Shown here piece after piece: positions 24,505-33,927 of a stretch of DNA of 64,000 bases. The notes below the pieces were generated by a model that worked only from the letters and a program-made list of their open reading frames with translations, did no database searches and had not been told where the DNA came from. A program made the position numbers and the translations under genes. Each line of letters starts with the position of its first letter. Within the stretch, counting starts at the first letter, position 1. This DNA is from Phycisphaerales bacterium (lineage in GTDB: Bacteria > Planctomycetota > Phycisphaerae > UBA1845): positions 570,915 through 634,914 of the forward strand of contig JACKHG010000002.1 in assembly GCA_020639115.1 (NCBI GenBank). The letters are read 5' to 3'.

Positions 24505-25179
24505 TCAGGATGATGCCTTCTGCGCGTCCGTCTGCTCCCCGCCCAGCTTCAGTGATTCGATCATCTTCTCGAAAACCGGCCGATACGTGGCATACTTGCT
24601 CTCCGGTGTGCCCAACATGAACACGATCGTGTCTCCCTTTCGCGGTATCGCCACCATGTGCTGCGTCGTCGGGATGACACCCTGACCCACAATGGCGCCA
24701 CCATTGCCCGGTCCGGTGGCGACCAGCCAGGCCGCCTGCATGCCGGCAACTTTGCGCACGTCCTGCTCAATAATCGCTGCATTGCGATTGGTTGCAAGGG
24801 ACTCCGCCGTCTGGTCGAGCACGGTCAGCGGAATCTGCGGCTCAGGCGCCGGCACACGATAAAGCATGATCGCCGTCTCGCTTCCCGGGGTCCAGACGCG
24901 CAGCAGCACGCCGGCTGAACCAAAACGCGCCGGATTAGCCCGCTCCCAGCCCTCTGGTGCCGCCACCTGCAGATCGTAGTCCTCATCTACGTAGACCCGG
25001 TGGGGTTTGGGCGCATCCTCATCCTTCACCGTTGACGTCGCGTGTGGGGCCTTGTCGCCAGGGGATGCTTGCGGGGTCGGGGATGGTGTCGACGGCGTCG
25101 GCTCGTCCGCATACGCTGTCGCTGAAATCATCGCAGCCAGGACCATAGCCGCCATCCATCCGCTATTACGAATTTCCAT
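24505..25179 (-). CDS. Secreted protein of unknown function (PsbP/DUF1795-like)
   Basis: 224 residues from ATG 25179 (GGAG upstream). A signal peptide is visible (GWMAAMVLAAMISATAYADE), then a Pro/Ser/Thr-rich linker of about 30 residues and a globular domain (APEGWERANPARFGSAG, MLYRVPAPEP, LGTPESKYATYRPVFEKMIE). The order, a strand pair then VF-x-x-MI-x-SLK at the end, resembles small periplasmic PsbP/DUF1795-like domains. The match is by shape only. Convergent with DUF420. Confidence 0.65.
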   Translation of the reverse strand: MEIRNSGWMAAMVLAAMISATAYADEPTPSTPSPTPQASPGDKAPHATSTVKDEDAPKPHRVYVDEDYDLQVAAPEGWERANPARFGSAGVLLRVWTPGSETAIMLYRVPAPEPQIPLTVLDQTAESLATNRNAAIIEQDVRKVAGMQAAWLVATGPGNGGAIVGQGVIPTTQHMVAIPRKGDTIVFMLGTPESKYATYRPVFEKMIESLKLGGEQTDAQKASS

Positions 25180-25329
25180 GGGGTGTCGCTCCAATGTCGG
25201 GCGTTGCACGCCAGCGTAGAGGTTATTTATCCATCCAACATGCACCGATGTTATCGTTGCCGGCAGCCCCGCTCAAATCCCAACGGTTGTCGCGCGCAAC
25301 ATCGGACATTCGCCCGGCTCCGCCGCAGA

Positions 25330-28002
25330 TCATGCCGGAGGCGTTGCGCCACCATCCAGCTTGTTGCGCAGCTGTTGCAACGCGTTCAACGCTGCCAGCG
25401 GCGTCATCCCGTTGATATCCAGCGCCTGCAACTCCTTCAGCACGGCCTCCCCCGGGTCCGCAAACAGCATCATCTGCGCGTCCTCGCGCGTCCGCTTGCC
25501 CGCCAGCTTCGTCGTCCGCGACTCCCGCTCGAATCCATGATGCAGCTCCGCCAGGATCGACCGGCTGCGCTCGATCACCCGCCGCGGCACGCCCGCCATC
25601 CGCGCCACGTGAATGCCGTAGCTCTTGTCCGTCCGCCCCGGCACGATCTTGTGCAAAAACACAATATCGCCGTCCCCGGAGGCGTCCGTCGACTCGCGCA
25701 CCGCCACGCTGTGGTTCGCCACGCCGGCCAGCAGGTCGGCCAATTCCGTCATCTCGTGGTAGTGCGTCGCCACCAGCGTCCGGCAGCGCGTCTCGTTCGC
25801 CAGGTGCTCCGTGATCGCCCAGGCCAGCGCCAACCCGTCGAACGTGCTCGTCCCCCGCCCGATCTCGTCGAGAATCACCAGCGACGCCTCGGTCGCCGTG
25901 TTCAGAATCGTCGCCGCCTCGGTCATCTCCACCATGAACGTCGACTGCCCGCGCGACAGCTCGTCCGACGCACCCACCCGCGCGAAAATCCGATCCACCG
26001 GTGACAGCGTCATCGCCTGCGCCGGTACGTACGCGCCCGTCTGGGCCAACAACGCCAGCAGCGCCGTCTGCCGGATGTAGGTGCTCTTGCCCGCCATGTT
26101 CGGCCCCGTGATGATCGCCAGCCGTTCCCGGTCACCACCCAGCGCCGTGTCGTTCGGCACGAAGGCACTGCCCATCGCCCGCTCCAGCACCGGGTGCCGC
26201 CCTTCGGAAATCCGCAACCGGCCGTCCTGCACGATCACCGGCCGGCAGTAACGCCGCTCCACCGCCAGCTCCGCCAGCGCGGAAGCCGTGTCCACCAGCG
26301 CCAGCGCATCCGCGACCCGCTGCAGCGCCGGGAGCTGCGCCGCCACCTGCGCCCGCAACTCCTCGAAGAGCCGCTGCTCCAGCGCCACCGCCCGGTCCGC
26401 AGCCGTGAGCACCTCGTCCTCGTACTGCTTGAGCGTCTCCGTGATGTACCGCTCGGCGTTCTTCACCGTCTGCTTGCGCACGAAGTCCGCCGGCACCTTG
26501 TCGCGATGCACGTGCGATACTTCGATGTAGTAGCCGAACACTTTGTTGTACCCGACCTTCAGGGTGGGAATCTTCAACTCGTCGATCAGCCGCCGCTGGT
26601 AGTCCGCCAGAAACGCCCGCCCGTTGTCACGCACCCCCCGCAACCGGTCCAGCTCCGCGTGGTATCCCTCCGCGATCACCCCGCCGTCGCGCACCACCGG
26701 CGGCGCATCGCTCCGCACCGCCCGCGTCAGCAGCCCCGCCAGCGCGTCCAGCCCGCCCAGCGCATCCCGCGCCTCCGCCAGCAGCGGGGCGGCTGCCGCC
26801 TCGAGCAGCCCCTGCAGCTTGGGCAAATCCGCCAGGGTCCGGCCGATGTTCGCCAGGTCCCGCGGGCTCGCCCGCAGCAGCGCCACCCGCGCCGCGATCC
26901 GCTCGACATCCGCGATCGCGCGGAAACGCTCGCGCACCGCCCGCCGCATCCGCTCGTCCTCGACGAACGTCGCCACCGCGTCCTGCCGCGCCACGATCGC
27001 ACCCGCGTCCTTCAGCGGCAGGCAGATCCACTCCCGCAGCCGCCGCGCACCCATCGGGTGCACCGTCCGATCGACCGCCGCCAGCAGGCTCCCCTCGCGG
27101 TTCTGGCCGCGCAGTGTCCGCTCGATCTCCAGCGCCCGCCACGAATTCTGGTCGATGCTCACGAAGCGCGAGACGTCCCGCCGCCGCAGGCTGGTGATGT
27201 GATCCAGCGACGTGCGCTGGGTTTCCCGCAAGTAGGCCACCAGCACGCCCGCGGCCCGCAGCGCCAGCGTCATCCGCCCGAAACCGAACCCCTCCAGCGT
27301 CGCGACGCCGAAGTGCTCGAGCAGGCACTGCTCCGCCAGGTGCACGCCGAACTCGTGCACCGGTCGCCGCGCCACCGCCGTCCCGCACGCCTCCGCCACG
27401 TGCCGCGCCACCCGCTCCGGCGCCTCGTCCTGATGATCGGCGATGATCAGCTCCGCCGGCGCGAGCCGCACGATCTCGTCGACCGCGCCGGCCCCCAGTG
27501 TGTCGTACACGAGCAACCGGCCCGCCGACAACTCCACCGTCGCCAGTCCCACCGACGCGCCGTCTGCGCACACGCACGCCAGCAGGTTGTCACTCTTCTC
27601 GTCCAGCAACGCCTCGTCGGTCAGCGTCCCCGGCGTCACGATCCGCACGATCTCGCGCTTCACCACCCCCTTCGCCTGGCGCGCATCCTCCATCTGCTCC
27701 GAGATCGCCACGCGATACCCGGCGTGCACCAGCTTGCTCAGGTAGCTCTCCAGCGCATGGTAGGGAATGCCCGCCAGCGGCACGGGGTTGTCATCCGACT
27801 TGTTCCGCGAGGTCAGCGCGATGCCCAGCACCCGGGCAGCGGTGATCGCGTCATCGTAGAACGTCTCGTAGAAATCCCCCATGCGGAAGAGCAGGATGGC
27901 GTCGCCCACCTGCGCCTTCTGCTCGGCGTATTGCCGCATCGCCGGAGTCGGCGCTGCCGTCGCCTTGGATTTATCCGGAACTGTCCTGGTGGAGCCACTC
28001 AC
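25330..28002 (-). CDS. mutS: DNA mismatch repair protein MutS
   Basis: 890 residues. It recognises mismatches and recruits MutL. The mismatch-reading motif FYE is at residues 44-46 (MGDFYETFYDDA). The connector, lever and clamp regions follow, and the C-terminal ATPase has ITGPNMAGKSTYIRQTALL (about residue 630), DEIGRGTSTFDGLALAWAI and the ATHYHEM switch. I chose GTG 28002, which gives the normal 20-residue leader before MRQYAEQKA; its ribosome site (GAGGG) is distant, and ATG 27939 is the other option. Downstream of folK on the same strand, with a gap of about 95 bases. Confidence 0.95.
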   Translation of the reverse strand: MSGSTRTVPDKSKATAAPTPAMRQYAEQKAQVGDAILLFRMGDFYETFYDDAITAARVLGIALTSRNKSDDNPVPLAGIPYHALESYLSKLVHAGYRVAISEQMEDARQAKGVVKREIVRIVTPGTLTDEALLDEKSDNLLACVCADGASVGLATVELSAGRLLVYDTLGAGAVDEIVRLAPAELIIADHQDEAPERVARHVAEACGTAVARRPVHEFGVHLAEQCLLEHFGVATLEGFGFGRMTLALRAAGVLVAYLRETQRTSLDHITSLRRRDVSRFVSIDQNSWRALEIERTLRGQNREGSLLAAVDRTVHPMGARRLREWICLPLKDAGAIVARQDAVATFVEDERMRRAVRERFRAIADVERIAARVALLRASPRDLANIGRTLADLPKLQGLLEAAAAPLLAEARDALGGLDALAGLLTRAVRSDAPPVVRDGGVIAEGYHAELDRLRGVRDNGRAFLADYQRRLIDELKIPTLKVGYNKVFGYYIEVSHVHRDKVPADFVRKQTVKNAERYITETLKQYEDEVLTAADRAVALEQRLFEELRAQVAAQLPALQRVADALALVDTASALAELAVERRYCRPVIVQDGRLRISEGRHPVLERAMGSAFVPNDTALGGDRERLAIITGPNMAGKSTYIRQTALLALLAQTGAYVPAQAMTLSPVDRIFARVGASDELSRGQSTFMVEMTEAATILNTATEASLVILDEIGRGTSTFDGLALAWAITEHLANETRCRTLVATHYHEMTELADLLAGVANHSVAVRESTDASGDGDIVFLHKIVPGRTDKSYGIHVARMAGVPRRVIERSRSILAELHHGFERESRTTKLAGKRTREDAQMMLFADPGEAVLKELQALDINGMTPLAALNALQQLRNKLDGGATPPA

Positions 28003-28096
28003 GGTCGCGTTTCGCCCTCGAATGCAGTGCCTCCGGCATGTTAACCGCTGGGCCTGCCCAGGGCGATGGGGGCCGGCGCGAACGCCGTTCGTACGC

Positions 28097-28609
28097 TCAC
28101 CACGCCAGCGTCGTACGGCGGATTTCCTCGCCGCCCGGCGGCAAAGCGGACAGCAGGCTGCTGACCGGGCGGCCCAGCGCGGGATGCACCAGGTCCGCCG
28201 CGATCTCCGCGAGCGGCGCCAGCACAAAACGCCGTTCGTGCAACCGCGGATGCGGCAGCTCGAGCTCAGCGTCCGCCCGAACTTCCGCTCCGAAGATCAA
28301 CAGGTCGAGATCGATCACCCGCGGACCGTTGCGCTCCGCGCGTACCCGGCCCATCTCCGCCTCGATGTCCAGGCAGTGGCGCAGCAACGCCTGCGCGGTG
28401 CACGCCGCGCGCACGTGGATCACCGCATTCAGATAGTCCGGCTGATCCGGTGGGCCGCCCACCGGGCTCGTCTCGTAAATGTGCGAACGCCGCGCGCCAG
28501 CGACGTCAGGCAGGGCACCCAGGGCGTCCGCGGCCCGGCGCAGTTGAGCCGCCCGGTCGCCCACGTTCGCGCCCAGGCCGATGTAGGCGTCCGTCCGCTC
28601 GGCGCTCAT
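28097..28609 (-). CDS. folK: 6-hydroxymethyl-dihydropterin pyrophosphokinase
   Basis: 170 residues. It transfers pyrophosphate from ATP to 6-hydroxymethyl-7,8-dihydropterin in folate synthesis. Family motifs are intact: AYIGLGANVGDR, YETSPVGGPPDQPDYLNAV, and GPRVIDLDLLIFG with the Mg-binding Asp pair, then LPHPRLHERRFVL. The start overlaps the stop of the PDZ protein (ATGA). An unusual partner for a folate gene; no other fol genes are near. Confidence 0.95.
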   Translation of the reverse strand: MSAERTDAYIGLGANVGDRAAQLRRAADALGALPDVAGARRSHIYETSPVGGPPDQPDYLNAVIHVRAACTAQALLRHCLDIEAEMGRVRAERNGPRVIDLDLLIFGAEVRADAELELPHPRLHERRFVLAPLAEIAADLVHPALGRPVSSLLSALPPGGEEIRRTTLAW

Positions 28610-30648
28610 TCGGGCGGAATCTCCGAAGGCGGCACCGGCGGCGCCTGCGTCTGGGGAGTCTGCACGGTCAGCATGAGCTGCGCCCGGTAGCCCTTCGTCG
28701 AGGGACGTTCCACCGCCAGCACGGCGCACGGGATCGACTGGGTGAGTCCCTCCACCGGCCCCAATTGGGAAAACAATGAGGCCAGCCCCTGCGGCGGCGG
28801 GTTCTCCACCGGCGGCAGCACCAAGGCAACCTCCTGCATCACCCCGTCGCGCAGCACGCGCAGCATCACCGGTTGATGCCCGTCAGCCGCCGCCACCAGC
28901 GTCCGCAGGTGCGGCAGGGCCCCGCTCATATGCAGCAACTGATGATCGCACCCCACGATCTGATCGCCCGGCGCCAGCAGATTGGCAGCCGGCCCGTTCG
29001 AATCGACCGATGTCACCACCACCACGCCGGGGCTCGGATCCGTCTCGACCTGCACGCCAAGCCGCGTCCGGCTCTGCCGCTCGGCCTGACGCTGCTCCAG
29101 CGCCGAACCCCAGTACCGCACCATGCTCTCGGCCAGGATCGGCTGCAGCACCGCGACGCTGCCCGCCTGACGCAGCGTCCCCCAGTCCTGCGGCATCACC
29201 TCCGCCAGACGCTGCACGAGCCCGCTCCGCGCGTCGATGATGTCAAAAATCTGGTCCCGCGACGTCGCCAGCACCACCCATCCGTCCAGAGCAGCCGCCG
29301 CCGGCGCGACGCCCTGCGCCATCAGCGCCGCGAGCGTGTCGCCACTCTCGCCGCGCGGCCACGTCAGCGTGTGTACCGCCACACCCGTGTAGTCCTCCAC
29401 GTCGACCTGGAAATTCGCATCCGCCGACGCCGATTCCGCCAACCGCTGCGCATGCTCCTGCAACGCCGCCACCACCGCCGGCGCATCCACCGATTCGATC
29501 AGCAACGCCAGTTGCGGCTCGAGCTTCTGCGACCGGAAATTCGCCGAAAAACACACGATGCAGCGCGGACCGACCTTCGCGATCACCTGGTCCGCAAACG
29601 TGTCGCCGTCCACCTGCTCCGTCAGCAGCCGCCACAGATGGGCGTATTCCCTCGGCGGGTCAGCCGCCCGCGCCGCCGTGTACAACTCGCGCGCATCGAT
29701 CGACGTCGCCCACGCCGCCAGCGTCAACTGCGGCAGCGTCAACAAACGCTCCAGGCGCACCCGCGGCTGGTACGGCGTCTCCGCATCCGCGTCGCGCAGA
29801 CCGCGCAACGCGATCTGCAGCGTGTTGTCCCGCGCACGCACCGCGAGCGCACCCTGCCGCAGCGCCGGCCACCAGTCCGTCAGCCCGCCGCCCGCTTCCG
29901 CGCTCGGTCCGGGCGTCGACCAGTAGGCCCAGATCAGGTGCGGCCCCTGCAGGTCCGCCAGGCACGTGCGAAAGGACTCCGCCGCCACAAGCGACTTCGC
30001 CCCCGGCTCCGCCAGCAGCGCCGTCGCCCGGTCGAACATCGTCTGCGGACCCCGCGCCCGGCCCAATACCACTGTCGGGCCCAGGTTCGCGATCCACATG
30101 CCCCCGCGCGATCGGTACAACCGCACCTGCCCGCGCGTCTCCACCGGGTCGCTGCCCGCCCGGCGAAAGAACGCGCTCATCGCCCGCGGACTCGCATTGG
30201 TAAAAACAATGATCCCCTCGCCCAGGTTCTGCCAGTTGGGCGCCGCCAGCGCCACCCGCTGCCGGAACAACTGCACCATCGACGCCGTCGAGTCCGCACC
30301 CAGGTTCGTCGCCAGCGCCGCCGGCCAGCCCCCGTCCGGATCCTCCGCCCCCAGCAGTCGCTCGATTACCGGCCAGATGTGCTGCTCGCGCAGGAGCAGG
30401 CTGTTGTCCAGCAGCCCGTCGATCTCCACGAACAGACCCGCGTCGTCCGGCACGTACTGCGCCAGCGGCGGCAGCGCCGGCCCGCGCGGACGCGGCGCAT
30501 CCTGCCCCAGTGCCGCCGGACCGCACGCGGCCAGCGGCACCAGCGCAAACGCCCAGCGCCGCACTCGACGGCGCCGATTGAATTTTGCCAATGGGGCCGG
30601 CCCGCGCAGAGCCGGCTGGTGATCAGAGACTGTCGGCGGGTGGCACAT
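28606..30648 (-). CDS. Secreted protein with C-terminal PDZ domain
   Basis: About 680 residues. The ATG at 30648 lies inside the anti-sigma gene (26-base overlap) and lacks a clear ribosome site, so the start is tentative. N-terminal signal-like helix (WAFALVPLAACGPAALGQD), then about 500 residues with no known domain but repeated GxxVVLxR/IVFTNASP-type segments. A PDZ domain at about 570-640 reads VVVVTSVDSNGPAANLL, APGDQIVGCDH. Such PDZ modules bind C-termini or regulate periplasmic proteases, but no protease triad is seen. Third gene after an ECF sigma and its anti-sigma, so likely part of that envelope regulon. Confidence 0.65.
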   Translation of the reverse strand: MCHPPTVSDHQPALRGPAPLAKFNRRRRVRRWAFALVPLAACGPAALGQDAPRPRGPALPPLAQYVPDDAGLFVEIDGLLDNSLLLREQHIWPVIERLLGAEDPDGGWPAALATNLGADSTASMVQLFRQRVALAAPNWQNLGEGIIVFTNASPRAMSAFFRRAGSDPVETRGQVRLYRSRGGMWIANLGPTVVLGRARGPQTMFDRATALLAEPGAKSLVAAESFRTCLADLQGPHLIWAYWSTPGPSAEAGGGLTDWWPALRQGALAVRARDNTLQIALRGLRDADAETPYQPRVRLERLLTLPQLTLAAWATSIDARELYTAARAADPPREYAHLWRLLTEQVDGDTFADQVIAKVGPRCIVCFSANFRSQKLEPQLALLIESVDAPAVVAALQEHAQRLAESASADANFQVDVEDYTGVAVHTLTWPRGESGDTLAALMAQGVAPAAAALDGWVVLATSRDQIFDIIDARSGLVQRLAEVMPQDWGTLRQAGSVAVLQPILAESMVRYWGSALEQRQAERQSRTRLGVQVETDPSPGVVVVTSVDSNGPAANLLAPGDQIVGCDHQLLHMSGALPHLRTLVAAADGHQPVMLRVLRDGVMQEVALVLPPVENPPPQGLASLFSQLGPVEGLTQSIPCAVLAVERPSTKGYRAQLMLTVQTPQTQAPPVPPSEIPPE

Positions 30649-31282
30649 GTTCGACCCCGGAGGTATTCGCCGCCGGCTGCGCATCCTGCTGCTCCTGCGG
30701 CCGGTCGAGCTGGATCGAGTCCAGAATCTCCATGATCGTCATCTTGCCGAAGTTTTCCAGCAGTTTTGTGCCTTCTTCCGTGCCCGACGCGATATGTGCG
30801 ACCCGCTGCCGCAATGCGTCCTCCAGCGCCGCCAGCTCGCGACTCTCCGGATGCGTCTCCCGCGCCTTCTCCACCTGACGCAGCATCGCCTCCGGCGAAT
30901 CCATCCTCTCCTCGAACGGCAGCACCTGCGGGGTGATCTCGGTCTCCGGCTTGACCGGCACGCCGCGGAAGACACTCAGCGCGAGCAGCACGCACGCAGC
31001 CGCCGCCAGCGGACCGCCGATGTACAACACCCTGCGCCGCCAAAGCCGCTGCGGACGCGCCGGCTCCAGCGCACACGCCATCAACCGGTCCGTGAAGTCC
31101 GCGTTCAGCTCCGGTACCACCGTGTCCGTCGACAACACGTGGCCCATCACCTCCAGCAACGCCAACTCCCGCCGACACGACGCGCACTGCAACTTGTGCG
31201 TCGCAAACTCGGCAGCCAGCGAACCGTTCAACTCACCATCGAGAAAGGCGTTGAATAGCGACTTGGCTTGACTGCAATCCAT
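30623..31282 (-). CDS. Anti-sigma factor with zinc-binding (zf-HC2) domain
   Basis: 219 residues from ATG 31282; ATG 31324 would add 14 residues. The N-terminal ASD-type motif H-x3-C-x2-C is clear (THKLQCASCRREL). One transmembrane helix follows at about 90-110 (LYIGGPLAAAACVLLALSVF), then an acidic periplasmic tail of about 110 residues. It holds the sigma factor encoded just upstream at the membrane until a signal releases it. The organisation sigma, anti-sigma, then secreted PDZ protein is typical. Confidence 0.85.
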   Translation of the reverse strand: MDCSQAKSLFNAFLDGELNGSLAAEFATHKLQCASCRRELALLEVMGHVLSTDTVVPELNADFTDRLMACALEPARPQRLWRRRVLYIGGPLAAAACVLLALSVFRGVPVKPETEITPQVLPFEERMDSPEAMLRQVEKARETHPESRELAALEDALRQRVAHIASGTEEGTKLLENFGKMTIMEILDSIQLDRPQEQQDAQPAANTSGVEHVPPADSL

Positions 31283-31382
31283 TGAAGCTGGACCTTCATC
31301 GCCGCCCGGCACTTCCGCGCTCATCCCGAACGCCGCACCGGCGGAACATCTGCAGGCGGCTCGCTCGCCGCCTCTGTCCCTT

Positions 31383-32027
31383 CTACCCGGCTAGGTCTCG
31401 CGGGATGCGGCCTGGGTTGCTTTCTTCCGCCCACGTCGGCTCCAACCACTCCTTCAGGCGGGCCCGCGCCCGGTGCAAGTGGCTCTTGACCGTCGCCACC
31501 GGTATATCCAGGACAGCCGCGATATCCTGGCAGCTCTGCTCCTGCTGATAAAACAGCAGGACAGCCGCCCGCTGGGGGGGGCTCAACCGGTCCACCGCCG
31601 ACCACACCGACTGCTTGAGCCGCCGGGCCTCCTCGGAGTTGACCGCCTGCTCCTCAACGCCCGCGCCCGAGTCCGCAAACAAACCCAGGTCGATATCCGT
31701 CGCCGTACCCCGCCGCCGACGCATCACGTTCAGCGTCACCCGGTACGCAATCGTGAAGAGCCAGGTGCTGAAGCGATAGGTCGGATCAAACGTGTCCAAC
31801 GCCGCAAACGCCTTCAAAAACGCGTCCTGGCAGACCTCCTCCGCGTCGTGGTGGTTCCGCACCATCCGCCAGACGAAAGCGAACAGCCGCTCCTTGTGCA
31901 GGTCGATCAACTGGCGCATGGCTGCCGGGTCGCGGCGCTTCACGCGACGGATCAACTCCTGCTCCTCACGCCGGGTCTGCGGCGCGGCGGTTTCGGCCGG
32001 ATCGGATTTCATCATGGGTCGCTTCAT
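31383..32027 (-). CDS. ECF-family RNA polymerase sigma factor
   Basis: 214 residues with only sigma regions 2 and 4. Region 2: RDPAAMRQLIDLHKERLFAF, NHHDAEEVCQDAFLKAF, FSTWLFTIAYRVTLN. Region 4: LSPPQRAAVLLFYQQEQS and the helix-turn-helix IAAVLDIPVATVKSHLHRAR. The start may be any of three close ATGs at 32027-32012. First gene of the leftward cluster and divergent from smpB; it probably autoregulates. Confidence 0.92.
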   Translation of the reverse strand: MKRPMMKSDPAETAAPQTRREEQELIRRVKRRDPAAMRQLIDLHKERLFAFVWRMVRNHHDAEEVCQDAFLKAFAALDTFDPTYRFSTWLFTIAYRVTLNVMRRRRGTATDIDLGLFADSGAGVEEQAVNSEEARRLKQSVWSAVDRLSPPQRAAVLLFYQQEQSCQDIAAVLDIPVATVKSHLHRARARLKEWLEPTWAEESNPGRIPRDLAG

Positions 32028-32051
32028 TGTAGCGATATCGTGCGGGCGCGG

Positions 32052-32079
32052 TTGCGTCCTTCACCCCCCGCGCTAGAAT
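32052..32079 (+). promoter_or_regulatory. Candidate sigma-70 promoter of smpB
   Basis: TTGCGT at 32052-32057 and TAGAAT at 32074-32079 with a 16-base spacer, 79 bases before the smpB start. Confidence 0.5.
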
Positions 32080-32157
32080 ACGCGCCACCTCGTGGGCGGA
32101 CAACCACCCCGATTCCCCCGCTGGAAACAGCTATAACGGCAGGCGCCACAAAAGCTT

Positions 32158-32622
32158 ATGGCCAAAAAGCAGCCAAATCAACCCAGCGGCATCCGCAACA
32201 AGAAGGCGTCCCATAAGTTCGAGATCCTCGAAAAGATCGAATGCGGCGTCGCCCTCCGCGGAACCGAGGTCAAAAGCCTCCGCGCCGGGTCAGCCTCTCT
32301 CGACGAATCCTACGCCCGCATTGACGGCGAGGAGATCTGGCTCGTCGGCTTCAACATCCCGCCATACACCCACGGAAACGTCCAGAACCACGAACCCACC
32401 CGGCCCCGTAAACTGTTGCTTCATAAGCGCGAAATCCGCAAGCTCCTCCCCAAGGTCCTCCAGCGCGGCCAGACCCTCGTGCCCCTCCGCGTCTACTTCA
32501 ATGACCGCGGCCTCTGCAAGGTCACCCTCGCGCTGGCCCGCGGCAAGACCCACGGCGACCGCCGCCAGGACCTCAAGAAAAAAGACCAGCAGCGCGAAAT
32601 GGACCGCGCCATGCGCCGCTGA
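32158..32622 (+). CDS. smpB: SsrA-binding protein SmpB
   Basis: 154 residues, normal length. It binds tmRNA and brings it to stalled ribosomes for trans-translation. Conserved regions: NKKASHKFEILEKIECGVAL, LRGTEVKSLRAG, LDESYARIDGEEIWLVGFNI, RKLLLHKREI and the basic C-terminal tail KKKDQQREMDRAMRR that enters the decoding centre. I looked for tmRNA in the 620 bases downstream and did not find it. Confidence 0.96.
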   Translation: MAKKQPNQPSGIRNKKASHKFEILEKIECGVALRGTEVKSLRAGSASLDESYARIDGEEIWLVGFNIPPYTHGNVQNHEPTRPRKLLLHKREIRKLLPKVLQRGQTLVPLRVYFNDRGLCKVTLALARGKTHGDRRQDLKKKDQQREMDRAMRR

Positions 32623-33243
32623 CCTGCCAGCAGCCAACAACGCCGACGCCGCTGATTCAACTACCGCCCCAAGGGCATGCGAAATTCCCAAGTGATCGGT
32701 CGCCGCGCGTCGCCGTCGTCGCCATCTTCCACCGAGCCGCCAAGCTCCTGACCGCAACCCACCTCCGCCTCCGAGCCTCCCGCCGCCCAATCCCTCAATC
32801 CCTTACTCCCTCAATCCCTCAATCCCTATTCCCTTGCATTCTCCCTCTCATCCCGTTAATGTTCCGCCGACCGAGAGGGATGCATGTTCTCTGAACCCGT
32901 CGCATCTCCAGCCTGACCGTGTCTTTTTCGTCGATTTGGGCGGCGAAAACGGACTTTTGGCGACGCCGCCGTGGACGCAGCGTCACCCGCATCGCGGTTA
33001 GGCAGACAGGAGTTGCGCCACTTCTCACACGGGTCGGAGGGCCTGCCGGGCTATAGACAGGACGGCACACGCAGCGGCAGTGTGGATGGTCGCCACGCTG
33101 CGGGGCTGATCCTGCGGGCAGGCGGCGCGAGCCTCTCGGTTCACGCTGCGAAACCAGTTGATCTTGGTAAAGTCCGCGCGCTGGCGCTACCGGTGCCGTG
33201 TCTCCGGAACGCGTCCCGCCGCGGCGAATCGGGTGCAAGCATC
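32623..33243. other. Gene-poor stretch with a CCCTCAAT microsatellite
   Basis: 620 bases between smpB and the cbb3 operon. At 32786-32831 a short-period repeat of TCCCTCAATC units occurs. The remainder shows no gene, tRNA or tmRNA that I can support. It should contain the promoter of the cbb3 operon. Confidence 0.5.
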
Positions 33244-33873
33244 ATGGACCGGGATGCCAAACTCGCCGAGATCGAGACCCTCCAGAGCCGCCTCGCGCAG
33301 CTCGAACGCGAGGTGCACGACCTTTCCGCCGCCGACGTCTGGACCCCGCCGAAATACTACACCGCCTACGAACTGATGGGCGGCATGGTCCTCGGCCTCA
33401 TCGGCGCCGGCGCCAGCCTGCTCTTCAACATCATCGGCGCCCTCATGGTCGGCAAGCACGCCCTCGAACTCATCCGCGTCTACCTCACCTTCCCCATGGG
33501 CGAGTCGGCGCTGACCCTCGAGAACGGATTCGCCCTCGCCGCCGGCGTCTGCCTCTACCTCATCACCGGCATGGTTGGGGGAATCCCCATCCACATGATC
33601 CTCGGCCGCTACTTCAAGGAATCCAGCGGACTCGTCCGCTTCCTCGCCGCGACCGTCCTCGGCCTCGGCGTCTGGCTCGTCAACTTCTACGGCTTTCTGA
33701 GCTGGGCCCAGCCCATGCTCATCGGCGGCAACTGGATCGTTAAGTTGATTCCCTGGTACGTGGCTGCCGCCACGCACCTGGTCTTCGCCTGGACCATGCT
33801 CGCGGCGCACCGCTGGGGCGAATTCGTCCCGTACGAAACGCGCCGCCGCGCCGCCCGCGGCGTGCCCGCATGA
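33244..33873 (+). CDS. Four-helix membrane protein of unknown function, first gene of cbb3 operon
   Basis: 209 residues from ATG 33244. The N-terminal 30 residues form a heptad-like coiled coil (LAEIETLQSRLAQLEREVHD). Four helices follow: LMGGMVLGLIGAGASLLFNI, ALAAGVCLYLITGMVGGIPI, LAATVLGLGVWLVNFYGF and LIPWYVAAATHLVFAWTML. No heme or copper motif is obvious beyond single His residues at helix ends. Its place directly before the diheme cytochrome and ccoN suggests an accessory subunit or assembly factor. I do not recognise the family. Confidence 0.75.
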   Translation: MDRDAKLAEIETLQSRLAQLEREVHDLSAADVWTPPKYYTAYELMGGMVLGLIGAGASLLFNIIGALMVGKHALELIRVYLTFPMGESALTLENGFALAAGVCLYLITGMVGGIPIHMILGRYFKESSGLVRFLAATVLGLGVWLVNFYGFLSWAQPMLIGGNWIVKLIPWYVAAATHLVFAWTMLAAHRWGEFVPYETRRRAARGVPA

Positions 33874-33927
33874 TCCCGGTCGGCGCCGCGTGAACCCGCG
33901 GCGAAACCCGTTTTGCGATTGCGACCC

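Noticed and set aside
30640..30670. tRNA T-arm-like GTTCGACCCC
   Set aside because: Lies inside overlapping coding genes and no acceptor or anticodon arm can be built around it.
32623..33243. tmRNA gene downstream of smpB
   Set aside because: No tRNA-like ends, T-loop or tag-peptide reading frame could be recognised in this gap.
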